From NCBI GenBank assembly GCA_012845835.1, contig JABAKD010000022.1:3864444-3928443 (forward strand): a DNA stretch of 64,000 nt. Reading direction: 5' to 3'. The first letter of the stretch is position 1, and every line of letters begins with the position of its first letter. Of the stretch, positions 24,025 to 35,555 are shown in pieces. The position numbers were made by a program, and so were the translations under genes. The notes beneath the pieces are model-generated. The model was given only the letters and a program-made list of their open reading frames with translations. It was not told the DNA's origin and ran no database searches. Source of the DNA: Undaria pinnatifida (lineage: Eukaryota > Sar > Phaeophyceae > Laminariales > Alariaceae).

Positions 24025-24853
24025 TTAAACCCGAACGATCCCAAACCGCAATACAGGGGGTTATAAATCCTGCGAGGGGGGCTCCTTGGTTGAAGTTGAT
24101 CCTTAATCCTGCAAGCAGCAAGCCAGTTTTCATTGATTGCCTCACCCACCCCACCGGCCCCACACAACGATATCACCTCCCCCTCCAAACGCTCTCCATC
24201 AATCACCACCCAGCCCTGTAGGGCACGGACACGAGGTAGATGAGGCTGCGCCACCATAGCCAGGCCGGGAGGGCCCTCTCTCGGCTGTGCTGTGGTGGGC
24301 TACTACTACTACAGCTGCTGCTGCTGTGTCTTCGCGTTTGTCGACATACACATCCGTGCTCTTGTCTTCGGTTGTGTGTGTCGCCACACGCCCGCCCTTG
24401 TTTTACTCATCATGTACGAATGTGTCTCGCGTTTTCCGTGACAATCGTGCGCCGCCGCGTCCTAGCGGCAGATGGCAACCACGTGTGAAAGGCTGCCGGA
24501 CAGCAGCACGGGTGAAGTTCTGTGAGGGGGCGCGCACGTGCGTGCGCACACGGTGACACTACTCCAATGCCCAATGCATCTCGAGGATTGCCCACACAAG
24601 ATGCATGCCGTCTGTCCCCCAGTTTTAGGACACAGCATCCCGATCTACGAAGAAGGCGCATTGATTTCTGCTGTCACAGCAGTTATGCAAGAATGTTGCC
24701 GGAAATTTCCGCCAAGAATTTTCCCAGAAATTCGTGGTGGGCATACTTATATAGTGATGGAAAAAAAAGGTTTCCAATTACATTGCAGGCATTGTTCCTA
24801 TCGGACCTGGAAGGCGTTATACACTCTCGATTTACTCTACAACCACCCTATTA

Positions 24854-25678
24854 GGGCCCGAATTAACGATGAACTTGCAAAATCGAATTTCGATTTTTTT
24901 TTTTTTATTTCATGAAAAATCCACGAAAAATTCAACTTTGGTTCTTATCAAGGAACGGCGCAGTGCGTTCTAGGAAATAAAAAAATTCTAAAAACGCAAA
25001 AGGGTCAACGAACACCCGTGGGCAACGACCGAGGCGAGCGATGGCTCGCGTCCTCCCCGGAGCGCCGCGGCTAGCCGCAGATTCTTCTGGCCGGCAGCGG
25101 CTTGGAGGCTATGGCTCTAAGTGTCTCTTGGATGGGCTGGCGCCACCCCGCCGCCCGACACGGGCAGCAGCGACGGGGATATAGCTGTCGAACTTCTGAG
25201 CGAAGTCATCATGACATATGTGGTAGTTGGTCGTGTAACTTTCGAGGTGCAGGGCGACGAAAAACTGGGTTTGCGGCGGTCTCGGTTGTTTTCGAAGCGT
25301 CGCAGGCGGTCTAGGCTGTGCTAAGGACCTTCGGAGGCCGCGCTGCGGCTGCTCCGGTGGTCCTACCTCTCGCAATGTTGGCTGCTCGCCTCTCAATCAG
25401 CAGACGACATGGCACCAATTCGCGTGGCCGGCTTCGGTTACACAGAACAAGCCATGTCTACGAGTAGGTGGACAAACTCCCTAAATTCAATTTCGATTTT
25501 CGACAAAATTCGACCGAGAAAGTCTTTTTTTACTTCTTTGTTGAATTGGATTTTTCGTAATAATTCTGAGAATGCCTGCTTGGTGATTCATTTCTTGACC
25601 AATCAGATGCAAATTAAATTAAATTCTATAAAAAAAAATCGAAATTCGATTTTGCAAGTTCCTCGTTAATTCGGGCCC
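24854..25678 (-). mobile_element. Harbinger-like TIR element E2
   Basis: Inverted relative to E1, 825 bp, with the same GGGCCCGAATTAACGA ends and TTA duplications at 24851-24853 and 25679-25681. Body landmarks (GGCTTGTTCTGTGTAACCG, ACACGACCAACTACCACAT, reversed here) are shared with E0 and E1. A fragment of the right end of another copy follows at about 25697-25772. Confidence 0.7.
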
Positions 25679-26310
25679 TTATCATATGAACCAGAGTTGT
25701 ATTTTTCGTGTGTTTTTCATGAAATTTAAAAAAGAAATTGAAATTCGACTTGGCAAGTTCCTTCAGGCCCCGATAATAATCGATGACGCGGATATTTTGC
25801 CTCCGAAGCCATCTCTGAATGTCCTTGTATTTACCCTGGTATCATACCCTGGTATCATGTTAACCGGTACCAGGTAGAGAGGTACATGCCAGGTGTGAAA
25901 ACGCATTATACAGCAACAGCCTTAGTACTCGATACCAGATAGTACGTAGCCCTTCGACTTCAGCTACTTCAGCAGGAGTTTCCTACAGCTGTCTCCGTAC
26001 CCGAGCTCGAGACGAAGGAGAGCTACTGCTGGTGCAGAACAACTTCTGTCGTAATAATCAGTACCAGTACTTGCGAAGGCTCGGGGGTGGTCGGTAGGGC
26101 AATCGCTTGGGCATCCCAGGTGCAAGCAATCTAATTTTGAGCAGGTGTACTCGACATCACCTTATCTAAACTCGCCCAGTAGCAGCTCCTCAATCAAGGC
26201 AAGCGACTATTAATAGCTAGTAGCAGCGCCCACACCGGGCTTGCAAAGGCCAACGCTGTACTGTCCAGGTCGCGACACGGAGATAAAACTAGTCGCACCC
26301 GCAGACTTAC

Positions 26311-26420
26311 CGATCATCAACTGGCCTAAAAGGAGAAGATATAGGCGAGGACGATGGCGAAGACACTCGATGGGAAGGCGATAGTTCCGGAGACTGGTTT
26401 TCAGAGGCTGCAGAGGACAT
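26311..26420 (-). CDS. Ser/Pro-rich first exon of a divergent gene, probably the CDK-like kinase
   Basis: From an ATG at 26420 this 110-bp exon encodes 36 codons plus two bases, beginning MSSAASENQSPELSPSH and rich in Ser and SP dipeptides. It ends at a strong donor, GATCG|GTAAGT, in phase 2. The kinase exon at 13879-14008 on the same strand starts in the complementary phase (one base), so the two can join without a frameshift. Long Ser/Pro-rich N-termini are usual in CDK9/CDK12-type kinases. The link spans 12.3 kb of repeats and is an inference; the exon could belong to a different gene. Confidence 0.5.
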
Positions 26421-26599
26421 ATCGTGAAGGTCAGTGGATGTATGTTTGAATTTCAGGGTACGCGGGGCAACTCTCAACCTTAAAAACCGTGGATTTCCAT
26501 CACATTTTGAAGGCGTTCGTTCCAGACAACACAACCGCGAGGCTGAAGCTGCTCAGATGGTCAAGCGGGACTCTGGACAGTGGACATTTTCTCGTGGAC
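26421..26599. promoter_or_regulatory. Putative bidirectional promoter
   Basis: This 179-bp gap separates two candidate start codons that face away from each other (26420 on - and 26600 on +). It lacks the repeats that fill the flanking introns. I see no convincing TATA box. The assignment rests only on the divergent exon arrangement. Confidence 0.4.
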
Positions 26600-26755
26600 A
26601 TGCGGACAATTTGGGTACCTAGCGGCGCGGAAGAAAGGAGCTACTATGATAGACTCTTCCAGCTAGCTGATGTTTCTAACACCGGGAAACTGGCGGGGCA
26701 GGGTGCCGTTCTTTTTCTGGCCAGAAGTGGATTGGCATTTCCGATCCTTAAACAG
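26600..26755 (+). CDS. EPS15-like EH-domain endocytic adaptor, exon 1
   Basis: This exon carries the first half of EH domain 1. From the ATG at 26600 it encodes 52 residues, with the EH signature YYDRLFQLAD at residues 15-24 and a GKLAGQ helix start after it, and it ends FPILKQ. The donor is CAG|GTAAGA, phase 0. EH domains bind NPF motifs in endocytic accessory proteins at the plasma membrane. The second half of the domain is absent downstream and reappears at 50100 in the same phase. The ATG was chosen because it lies just before the conserved region and leaves a short gap to a divergent exon; the frame stays open to about 26489, so an earlier start or an upstream exon is possible. The domain call is firm; the start is not. 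Confidence 0.75.
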
Positions 26756-27380
26756 GTAAGAATAACGGGTCTCGCCTGTGTCGCTGTACCCGACAGCGAA
26801 CAGAGAAGCGAACGCGTTCGTTGAACAGCTGCTGTGTCTGAGAATGCCACTTGGTAATGTAGTGATTTTGGTACAATTGCTGTGCGTCGACTCCAAAGTC
26901 GGCGCCGCACGGCGAAAAAAAATGCATCCATAAATTGCGCGAGAATTACTGCTGGAAGCGGTGTACCTGTGTAAGGTAAACTCACAGCTGACGTATTTGA
27001 AGCAATTTCGGGTCGACCCGTGGTGCAATGTATCATGTCGTTGCTACGTACCACACCCCGGAGAATACGAGTAGTCATCCGCCATGCACCATGCTACAGC
27101 AGTTAAGTAGAAAGTACAATAAGAAAGAGATACCAGGTATGTTGGATTTTGCTCAACCACCAATAGTAGTAGTACGCAAGTACTCTATTAATATTACTAC
27201 TTTAATAAGGTAGACCAAACCGGTACCCTACTACCTAATACTCAGTAAAACATAAATTAATGAGAGGTTATTAGTACATTGAAGTGTTCAGATAAAGATT
27301 GGTATGTTATTTGGTTATACATGATAGGTAACATAATACAATGCCATTTTATGTCAAGTTTTGATTTATGAAACTTACGA

Positions 27381-28152
27381 AGGCCATTTCTTATACAGTC
27401 GGATTTGTTAGTCGAAAACGGCCGTTTTCGACTGATGCCCAAATCGAGCTTTCTTCCACTGAGTTTTCCGACTGGGGGATCCAGTCGAAAAACTTGACTT
27501 TTTCGACTGGATCTGTCAGTCGAAAAATTCAGTCGAAAAAGTTTTTCACCTGTTTTTTTAACCCATCGCATCGCTCATCCCACCACAAAACACACACCCA
27601 CACGCCCACACACCCATTCCGGGTACCACACACCCCTACCAGGTGCCACACAGCAGTATCATACAACAGCGCCGACGCTGCCTTGGCTATCACTGCTGTT
27701 GCTTCTCGCCGCAAGTCAGCGTGGTGCACTCCTAGCTCCGCTCGCCAGCAACGTGTATCACACAACAGCAGTAGCGCGCGTTATCGATGCCATTTTGCCA
27801 ACAATGGCTACGCCTGCTGTAGCTTTGGCGGCTCTCGGCTGAGTGCAACGCCAAGAACGTAGACGTGGCGGCTTTCGGCTAAGCCCAACGCCACCAACCC
27901 GCTTGGACGAAGTTTCGTCGCGCGTGAAGCACGCGTTGCTCGCGAAGAACGCGCGAAGCACAGAGCTGCCAACCGATTTTCGAGTGCCATACAGCAGTAC
28001 TCCCTCACACCAACCGCCTCTAGGAAGGGCACAAAAACTATAAAATCGACTCGACTGACAATAAGAAGGACCAGAAGAATCCAGCCGAAAAATCGTCCAG
28101 TCGAAAAGGACCGTTTTCGACTGGCGGAATCCGACTGTATAAGAAATGGCCT
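27381..28152. mobile_element. TCGAAAA element, copy 1
   Basis: A 772-bp element with inverted ends AGGCCATTTCTTATACAGTC followed by GGATT (the mirror end is at 28152). Just inside, AGTCGAAAACGGCCGTTTTCGACT is itself palindromic, and TTTTCGACTGGATCC-type units repeat. The central 350 bp (27560-27930) match 59690-60040 inverted. A TTTTCGACTGG unit recurs near the right end. No transposase frame is seen. Confidence 0.65.
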
Positions 28153-28254
28153 ATAGACGGGCGATCGATTTAGTACGCAGCTTGCAAAGATGAGTATCGA
28201 CCCTTAATTGGTCCAACTCACAGCTGACGTCGTTACAATATTTTCATTAAATAG

Positions 28255-28463
28255 CCTATTTGTGGGACGGTGGTCCCTTCGCAGGTTTCTGTTTCTCAGA
28301 TGGAGGTGTGGAGACACACCGAGGTCGGTTATATGCGCAACGGCACGCTCGAGGGTCAACGATGAGGAAACACCTCAGAGTCTGCCTCGAGGAGCCAGGA
28401 TGGTCTTGAAGGATTATAGTGATGGAGGCGGTACAATCTAGGGAATAGGGACTGGTATCCACA
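28255..28463 (-). repeat. Dispersed repeat Z, copy 1
   Basis: Contains GGAGGTGTGGAGACACACCGAGGT, CGGTACAATCTAGGGAATAGG and GACTGGTATCCACA. Two inverted relatives lie at 47590-47815 and 49610-49825. It abuts the truncated left end of the CACCC element copy 2. Confidence 0.6.
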
Positions 28464-30421
28464 TATTGAATATATCGATTGAATGTCAATAGGCTGGGGT
28501 ATTGCATGTTGACACCCATTGCTTGGACCAATATGTCCAGAGAAATTTGTACAATAGGCTATTGTTCTTGAGATAGGTGTGTGAATCTGCCTTTCGAGAC
28601 CTATTTCTTCGACCAATAGGTTATGATAAATCGGCACGATAGGCTATTGTTCTTACAATAGTCATGTCATACTGTCGATCGATACCAATTACTGTGACCA
28701 ATAGGTACGTGAAAGTGTCGATCGATACCTATTGTTTGACCATTAGGTATGTGAAATTGTCGATCGATATAGATTGCCATCATATGACCAATAGGTATAA
28801 AGCCCTACATAGTAGTCTACCTTGTATTGAGTACGCCTGTTGGTCTGTCCACAACTTGGTGTATCGAGTATCGATTAATTGAATATCGATACGTACTGTA
28901 ACTTGTAATGGGAGGGTGAAATTGTCGATAGATACCTATTTCTTTGCCAAATAGGTCCAGAGGAATTGGTATGATTGATGCCCTCGAAAGAAAGTAGTGA
29001 GGGGCGTTTCTGAGTTGTTCAACAGCAGCGGCTATCGATTGAAATCCTCGCAAGCCTATTGATTAAAAGTTCTTTTAATACCAGTAGATCTGCTGTTTTG
29101 AAACAAAAGGCAAGAAGTCGGTCAAGGTACATATTGCTATATATCATCCAAGGTATTCATTCAAACAATAGCCTGAGGTATACGGTGCGTATAGGTATGT
29201 TCTAAGCAGTACGAGGGTATACATTTACAAGCAGTAGGTATCGATCGAAACCCTTGCAAATATACAAATATCTATTAAATTGTCAGTAGGTCTCGATCGA
29301 TACCCTTGAGAATGTATTCAATTGGGCAATAGGCATCGATCGATACCCTTGTAAACCTTTTACACCGAGCAATAGGTATCGGTCGATATGATCGCACACC
29401 TATCGCTATAACCACGAATAGGTATCGATTGGTGGCGGTAAAAAGGTATTGTTCGGACGATAGCCTGTTGGGACTCATTTTCAAACTATGTTGGTGCCCA
29501 AGATACCTATCGATATACACCTTCGCAAGCATATCGGTCGCACAATACGCTATTATGGCCACTGCCCTAACTGTATTGTTGCTTACAACACCTATCGATA
29601 GACCCCGAAGCCGAGCTATTGTGCTCCGCGATAGGTATCGATCCTCATAGTTGCCGACCTATCGTTGGCCCAATAGCCTATTCGATGGGGTATTATCCAG
29701 GGTGTAAGGAGGAACTGAACGGCACACAAACAGGTCACTCTAAAACACTGCATGCTTGAGCTTCGCATCGAACACTCATACGTAGTAATCACCAACTTGT
29801 TGTTGAGACCATCCACCTTGAGCTTCTTAGGGCATAACAAGGACATACAGCGCCGTTTTCGGGGATTCTCCGCTGGGCTGGAGTGGCGTGCGGCGTGGAT
29901 GATGAATGGCGAACTAGAGTTGATGGAATCTAGACGGGCTGTCTTCAAGCGCCTTTGCTTCCCAACGCTGAAACAATAAAAAGGGTCGACGTACCGATAC
30001 CTGCCATCCGAAACAATAGAATGGTGAAATGTCTGTCAATACCGATCGTCCGAAACAATAGCGTTGTGAAAAGGTCCATCGATACCTATTTTCCGAAACA
30101 ACAGGTTTGGTGAAAGGTATATCGATATCTATCAGACAAAACCATATATTCCATCTCTCAGCGCCAGTATCCTATCGCCCAAACAGTACCGTCCTAAAAA
30201 TGTCTATCGATACCTACTTGTTTTATCAATAAGTTTAGATAAAGAGGTACAATAAGCTATTGGCCAAGCAGTAGATCATTGAAGATGCCAATCGATACCC
30301 ATTGTCGGCCCCAATAGGCTACGAAAATACCCATCGATACCTATCGCGGGCAACAATAGGTCTCCTATTGGAATAGGGTCCTATCGATTGCCCAATGGCC
30401 TTGAACCTATTGTCCAGGGTG
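28464..30421. mobile_element. TIR element with CACCCYGGACAATAG ends, copy 2 (left end lost)
   Basis: It follows copy 1 closely from the TATTGAATA position to the right terminus TTGTCCAGGGTG, with small indels. The left terminus is missing: the sequence immediately left of 28464 belongs to a different dispersed repeat (28255-28463). Confidence 0.65.
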
Positions 30422-31039
30422 TGTTTACGTACATAGCGCAATGCTTTGGATTCGTGTACTATTCCATGATACTACATATTGTATATACACTGTGCAGGCT
30501 GCTGCTGCTACTGCTTGTTCTTCTGGAGGAGGAACGTCGCTCAACACACAACAAGGGGAAGGGGAGTATAAGTACCGTACAGCAGTACCAGGGTTAATAT
30601 TTCGTACTTGGAAATAGCATGTATACGGTACTCGTACATCCATACAAGGTTCCTCTTCGGAGGCGGGGTGACCCAAGGCTGATATTCATCTATTAATAAT
30701 ATAATTCAGTGGAAAGGTCGTAGAACAAAAAGTGCATAGTGGAGTGTTCGGCTTTGGAGATGGTTTCGGTTTATCAGTAGTGAATGGCGGTATAGACGAT
30801 GGAGGCAGCAGCATCGCGTGTGCGTGCGGAAACACAGACAGCAGTTAATAAACCAAAAATCTCGAAATATACATATGCAAAACGCCGCTGTCAACAACAG
30901 CAATTAGTACAGCAGAAGCAGCGGCGGCGGCGGTGGCGGTGGCGCGAGTTTGGAAGCAGTCGCAGTGACGTCTATATTGTGCACCTGGTACGTATGTGTG
31001 TGACAAAAATAATGGAAACGCTTTAGCAAGCACTTTCGA

Positions 31040-32060
31040 GTCTTCGCGATCGGAGAAAAAGTAGGCAACATTCTTCCGTCGGACTTGAAAAGACTAGATT
31101 CCCGCATCCATTTGGCTGTGTTCGCGAGATATGTTGTACAGCGGTACATAACAAAGCATGATCAACACAAAAACATCCGGAAATACTACCTGGTATATAT
31201 CCACAGAGACGTCTGTCTATGCAGGCCATGTAAATAAACCTATAGGACTCAGCAGGAGTCAGTGCAAAACATGAAATTTCGTGTAAAACAAGAATCCTCT
31301 TACGACGTAGCTGGCACAACAACAATCACAGCTCACTTTAGGAACATGTGCAGGAGAGAGTGAGAGCAGCAGCAGCAGCGGGGAGGGCACGGCCGATGGC
31401 CAATAGCCTTGACGAATTTACGACATGTCTAGATTATTATCTAGGATAGAGTATGGAATTGCCCATCTAGGAATTGCGGCACAGCAGCAGTGTCTACAGC
31501 AGCAGCCACCTGGCAAGAGGGGCACACACACTGGCTCGGCGAGCTCAAGACCACAGGCAGCCGATTTTGATTCTGAGAAACGCACGCAGGAGATACCAAT
31601 AGCGGCGGCAGCAGCAGCAGCAGCTACACACATAAAAAAACATGATTATAAAAAACGAGAAAAAGGCGGAAAACAATACTAAAAATTGCACAGATCCACA
31701 CAGAGACGTCTGGCTATCTAGGCAGCCATGGTATATAAAGAAACTTATAGGGCTCGGTATGGGAAACATGAGAGTTTGTGAAAAATCCACGCACGGCATG
31801 ATCAGCGCAACAAACACAGCACACTTTTGGAACATGCGCAGAAGAGAGTGAGAGCAGCCCCAGCAGCAACCACACACAGCAGCAGCGGCGGCGGCAGGGG
31901 CAGAGGCGGGCGATAGCCCAGCAAGAATATGCGGCACAGCAGCAGTAGTGTCTACAGCAGCGGCCAGCCGGCAGAAGGAGGAGTAGATACACTGGCAATG
32001 GCTAGTCAAGGCCATGACCACAGACAGCCGATTTTTGAATTTTAGAAACATGCGCAGCAG
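31040..32060 (-). repeat. CTG-rich dispersed repeat, copies 2 and 3
   Basis: Two incomplete inverted copies in tandem (about 31040-31345 and 31530-32060). Each contains CAGAGACGTCTG and a GGAACATG(T/C)GCAG stretch followed by CAG-rich DNA. Long - strand frames here are Cys/Ala-rich translations of the tract. Confidence 0.5.
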
Positions 32061-32420
32061 ACACCAACAGCAGCAGCAGCGGCGGCGGCGGCGGCGGCGG
32101 CGGCGCGGGGGGGCTGGCGGTGGTGTTGGAAGCTTCGGTGACGGCGCTGCGGTATAGCGGTGAGACTGCAGCGTCAAGCATGACACGAAATCTGGATTGA
32201 AATCCGCTGACGTTGCGAGCAGCAGCGGTTGCTGGGATAAAAACGAACGGCAGGAGCTGGTGAAACATTTGCAGACTATAGCCCCAAAGGAAACGAAAGG
32301 CCCAACAGCAGGCCCGCCAGCAGGCATCAAAACTATGAAAGGCCCGCTGCATGAAGTTGGTACATAGTTCTATTTTGTACCAGGTATTGGTTTTCATGCT
32401 GTTTTTTGCAAGGGTGTGTT

Positions 32421-32860
32421 CGGTCGGTACCGGTATGGATGTCGTACCGAATTTACCGAAGTATCTGGTACCGGTATTGATGTCGTACCGAACTTACCGA
32501 AGTGCCCGGTAACGGTATTGATGTCGTACCGAACTTACCGAAGTGTCAGGTACCGGTATTGATGTCGTACCGAACTTACCGAAGTATCGGGTACCGGTAT
32601 TGATGTCGTACCGAACTTACCGAAGTGCCCGGAACCGGTATTGATGTCGTACCGAACTTACTGAAGTGTCCTGTACCGGTATTGATGTCGTACCGAACTT
32701 ACCGAAGTGTCCGGTACCGGTATTGATGTCGTGCCGAACTTATCGAAGTGCCCGTGTCGTACCGAATTATCGAAGTGTCCGGTACCGGTATTAATGTCGT
32801 ACCGAACTTACCGAAGTTTTCGGTACCGGTAACACCGGCGGTACGCCTCGGTACGTGCCG
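32421..32860. repeat. 41-bp minisatellite, array 1
   Basis: About ten units of 41 bp made of GGTACCGGTATTGATGTCGT followed by ACCGAACTTACCGAAGTGTC and C. It ends in GGTAACACCGGCGGTACG, which also closes array 2. The unit length is not a multiple of three, so it is not a coding repeat. Confidence 0.9.
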
Positions 32861-32888
32861 TGTTTGCTGCTGCTGTGGTATACTCTCG

Positions 32889-33182
32889 TATATATTATAA
32901 AAAATGAAAATACACTCCAGCTGTGAGATCGAAGATTTCGTCGAAACTCATCTTTGCAAGCTGTGTGTGATACTCCGATCGCGCGCATTACGAGTTGTGT
33001 GTCCTCATTAAGGGTGTAGGTCGGCGACTCCCCTTACAACTACAGTGTAGCTATCAGGGTCAACAGGGTGATTTTAGTCAGTCTGTGCGCGGAAACTATA
33101 AAACCCGTTTCTGAGGGGGACAAAATCTGACAGCTGTGGAGGGAAATGTATCCTTTTATCAAGTGAATCTTGTAAGTCGAAT
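32889..33182 (+). repeat. Near-identical dispersed repeat, copy 1
   Basis: About 285 bp that reappear at 62131-62420 with only a few substitutions. It contains TACACTCCAGCTGTGAG, CTCATCTTTGCAAGCTG and AACTATAAAACCCGTTTCTG. Confidence 0.8.
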
Positions 33183-33186
33183 AACC

Positions 33187-33690
33187 GGTGAGGGGGGGGG
33201 GCGGAGTTTTGAAGGACGTGGGGGCCTGGTTTTGATCAAAAGCGAGCGGGTTTGGAGGGGGGGGGGGGGGGGGGGGGGGGGAGGGGGGGGCAATTTGTGC
33301 ATGTAAGCTATAATTCCTTTCAAGGGGATAAATCTGACGGTTTTGGCACCAGTTTATTATTCGGGGGGGGGTGGGGGGGGGGGGGGCGGGGGGGGCAGCT
33401 CAATATGTGCGTGGAAACTATACATTATTTTGAGGGGATAAATGTGACGGTTTTGGAAATAATGCATCAGTTTATCATGTATATCCTGGGGTAAGTCGTA
33501 CAATCAGTGAGTAGAGAGAGGGTGGAGTGTTCGAGGGGGTGGGGTTGGGATGGGTTAGGGGGGGGGAGGTGGGGGGTGGGGGCGGGGGGGGGGGAGGGGG
33601 CGGGGGGGGGGGAGGGGGCGGGGGGGGGGGGGGGGGGGGGGAGGGGGCGGGGGGGGGAAGGGGGCGTTCGGGGCGGGGGGGGGGGGAAAT
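33187..33690. repeat. Poly-G tracts
   Basis: Several G-runs, one of more than 30 bases (about 33258-33290), lie between units of about 150 bp that contain ACTAT(A)...GAGGGGATAAATxTGACGG. Similar runs follow at 33780-33795, 37761-37780, 37918-37934 and 38058-38160. The Gly and Pro frames through them are not genes. Confidence 0.9.
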
Positions 33691-34667
33691 AAGTTTTTTT
33701 TTAGGTGAGGGGTTTGTTATACGTGTGGTGCTAGGTCTAGGCGATGGTGCGGGTGATGGGGAAGAAGGGGGCGTTCGGGGCGGGGGGGGGGGGGAAAGCA
33801 GCGGCATGGATGGCTCTCGAAAGATAATGAGGTGATACAAGGGCTCCGCATGGGCGCCGGCATTCGCCGGCGCCCATGCTTCGGGTAGGGCAGGGCAGCA
33901 CTTCGACAACTTGAGGTGTAGCTGTCCGATTTGGCATGCATTGGACTTTAAAGTAATGCCAAGAGTTTAATACGAACATGGGATTATGAAAGTCATGATT
34001 TGACAGAAAAAAAACAAAATATTATACAACAAAGAAGGCAAGGATAGGCGAAATACACTATGTTATATGCGCCGTCAAGTAAAAGTTGGCGTCTATCAAA
34101 CAAAAATACCGAAAATAGTATTATTGAGAACCTGCGTCGCCTCTAGGCGAAACGAAAGAGGCCTTGGCATTAATGAAGAGACTGCACTGCTGTCCCCGTG
34201 GCAATGGAAGTTCAAAGTCGACAGGATGCAAAGTCGGTTTGCATCAAACGTCAACATGGGGCCATGTCAGCCGGCGAGGTTTTGGAAGAAGATTGCTTTG
34301 TTTGTTACGTGAAGGCTGTCGCATTGATTGGTCTGCGTGGTTGCGGGCGAGAAGAAAAACGAAGAAGAGGAGGGCGATCTCTCGTTGCGTCGGCGTTGTC
34401 TAAGATAGGTGCGGGGGTGGCTTTGCTCGTACGGGAGGTTGGCGTAGCGGTTCTTCTCTGTTTTTTATCGAGAAGGCGGGATATGTGTGTCTGCTATCTT
34501 TACTTCGTGGGTGCTTTCACGTTGTCGAAATCGGACGCGTCCCCTCAATACATAATATCCGGAGTGTCTCTACCATGACGACTGCTGATGGTGCCGTGCG
34601 TATTTCCCCAGAGACTGACATATTATTTACGGGTAGAAATAATCATACCTGGTATACCTTTCTTTGC

Positions 34668-34998
34668 AACATTTTTTTTTCTTCATCCCATTTATCATCC
34701 CCGCACCATTCTCGCGCTCCCTCCCAGTAGTGACTCAGATCCGGGGTCACATAGCGGGCCCTCCTCCTCCCTCCCCACTTCATCACGTGTCCTCATTTTT
34801 ACCGCGAGGAAAATCGAGCATTTTCTTCCCTCGTCGACTCGCGTCGAATTGTACCTAGCAGGCGCTCTCAGCAGTTGATCTCTTTTTTTTATTGCATTTT
34901 TGCAAATTAAGTAATATTTCATCGTGGTGGGTGTCGAACTCAAGGACAACCAAACGTTAGTAGTATTCGAGGGTAAAACCATTAGACCACCGGGGCGG
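34668..34998 (-). mobile_element. SINE-B copy 1, full length
   Basis: On the - strand it opens with GCCCCGGTGGTCTAATGG, a standard tRNA 5' end and box A, and has box B GAGTTCGACACCC. The body contains ATCCGGGGTCAC on the + strand, and the element ends in poly-A (T-run at 34670-34679). Confidence 0.7.
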
Positions 34999-35149
34999 CC
35001 GGCTGACAATTGATTAAAACAAAACAGGATCTTTGCATAGAGATTACATTCCCTCCCCCATATTGTATGATATTACGATGGTTGACGCGATATAGAATAA
35101 AGCGCCAAATACCTAAATATCAGCCTACGCGGAGTTTTAGATATCATGA

Positions 35150-35420
35150 ACAACGAAGGATCGAGACGGCAGAGCACGGCAAAGCATAGCGCTTCGCTCT
35201 GCTGAGCTAGCGCTGCGCTGCGGTGCGCTGCTGAGCTGAGCCGCAGGGCACTGCACGGCGCTTCGTTGCTTTGAGCTATAGCGCTGCGATGGGGTGCTGG
35301 GCGGTGTGGAGCTGATGAGCCAAGCCCAGATCTCAGCCAATGAAGCTTCGCCAACTACAAAACAAATGGTGGTAATCAAAGAAAAGCTAAAGCTGGACCG
35401 TTCCGCAACTAATGCGCAGG
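35150..35420 (-). repeat. GTGCGGTGC-type repeat, copy 3
   Basis: Inverted relative to the copy at 21 kb; shares GCTGAGCTGAGC, the GCCAAGC...GAAGCTTCG stretch and CTGGACCGTTCCGCAA (35393-35408). Confidence 0.55.
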
Positions 35421-35555
35421 CGGCAAATTATCGGCAAATCAACTTACTAGACAAAAAAAAAAGAAAAAATCGCGAAAAGGTTCAAAATCGTGTTGGCAGA
35501 AAAAACAAATTTGCAGGGAAGCAGCTGAAAGGTCAAGAAACAGGCAATATTTCAG

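Larger units (their letters stand above)
14009..26310 (-). other. Inferred 12.3-kb first intron of the CDK-like gene
   Basis: It runs from the GTAAGT donor after the Ser/Pro exon to the TTTAG acceptor before the kinase loop exon, with matching phases. It contains a TIR element, CAG and CTG tracts, a SINE and Harbinger-like elements. It depends on the two exons belonging together. Confidence 0.4.

Noticed and set aside
26307-26534. Full 75-codon - strand frame as the first exon
   Set aside because: The part upstream of the ATG at 26420 uses a non-ATG start and overlaps the presumed promoter; only 26311-26420 is kept.
33475-33909. Long Pro-rich (-) and Gly-rich (+) open frames
   Set aside because: They are translations of G-runs with no stop codons possible; no domain and no splice support.
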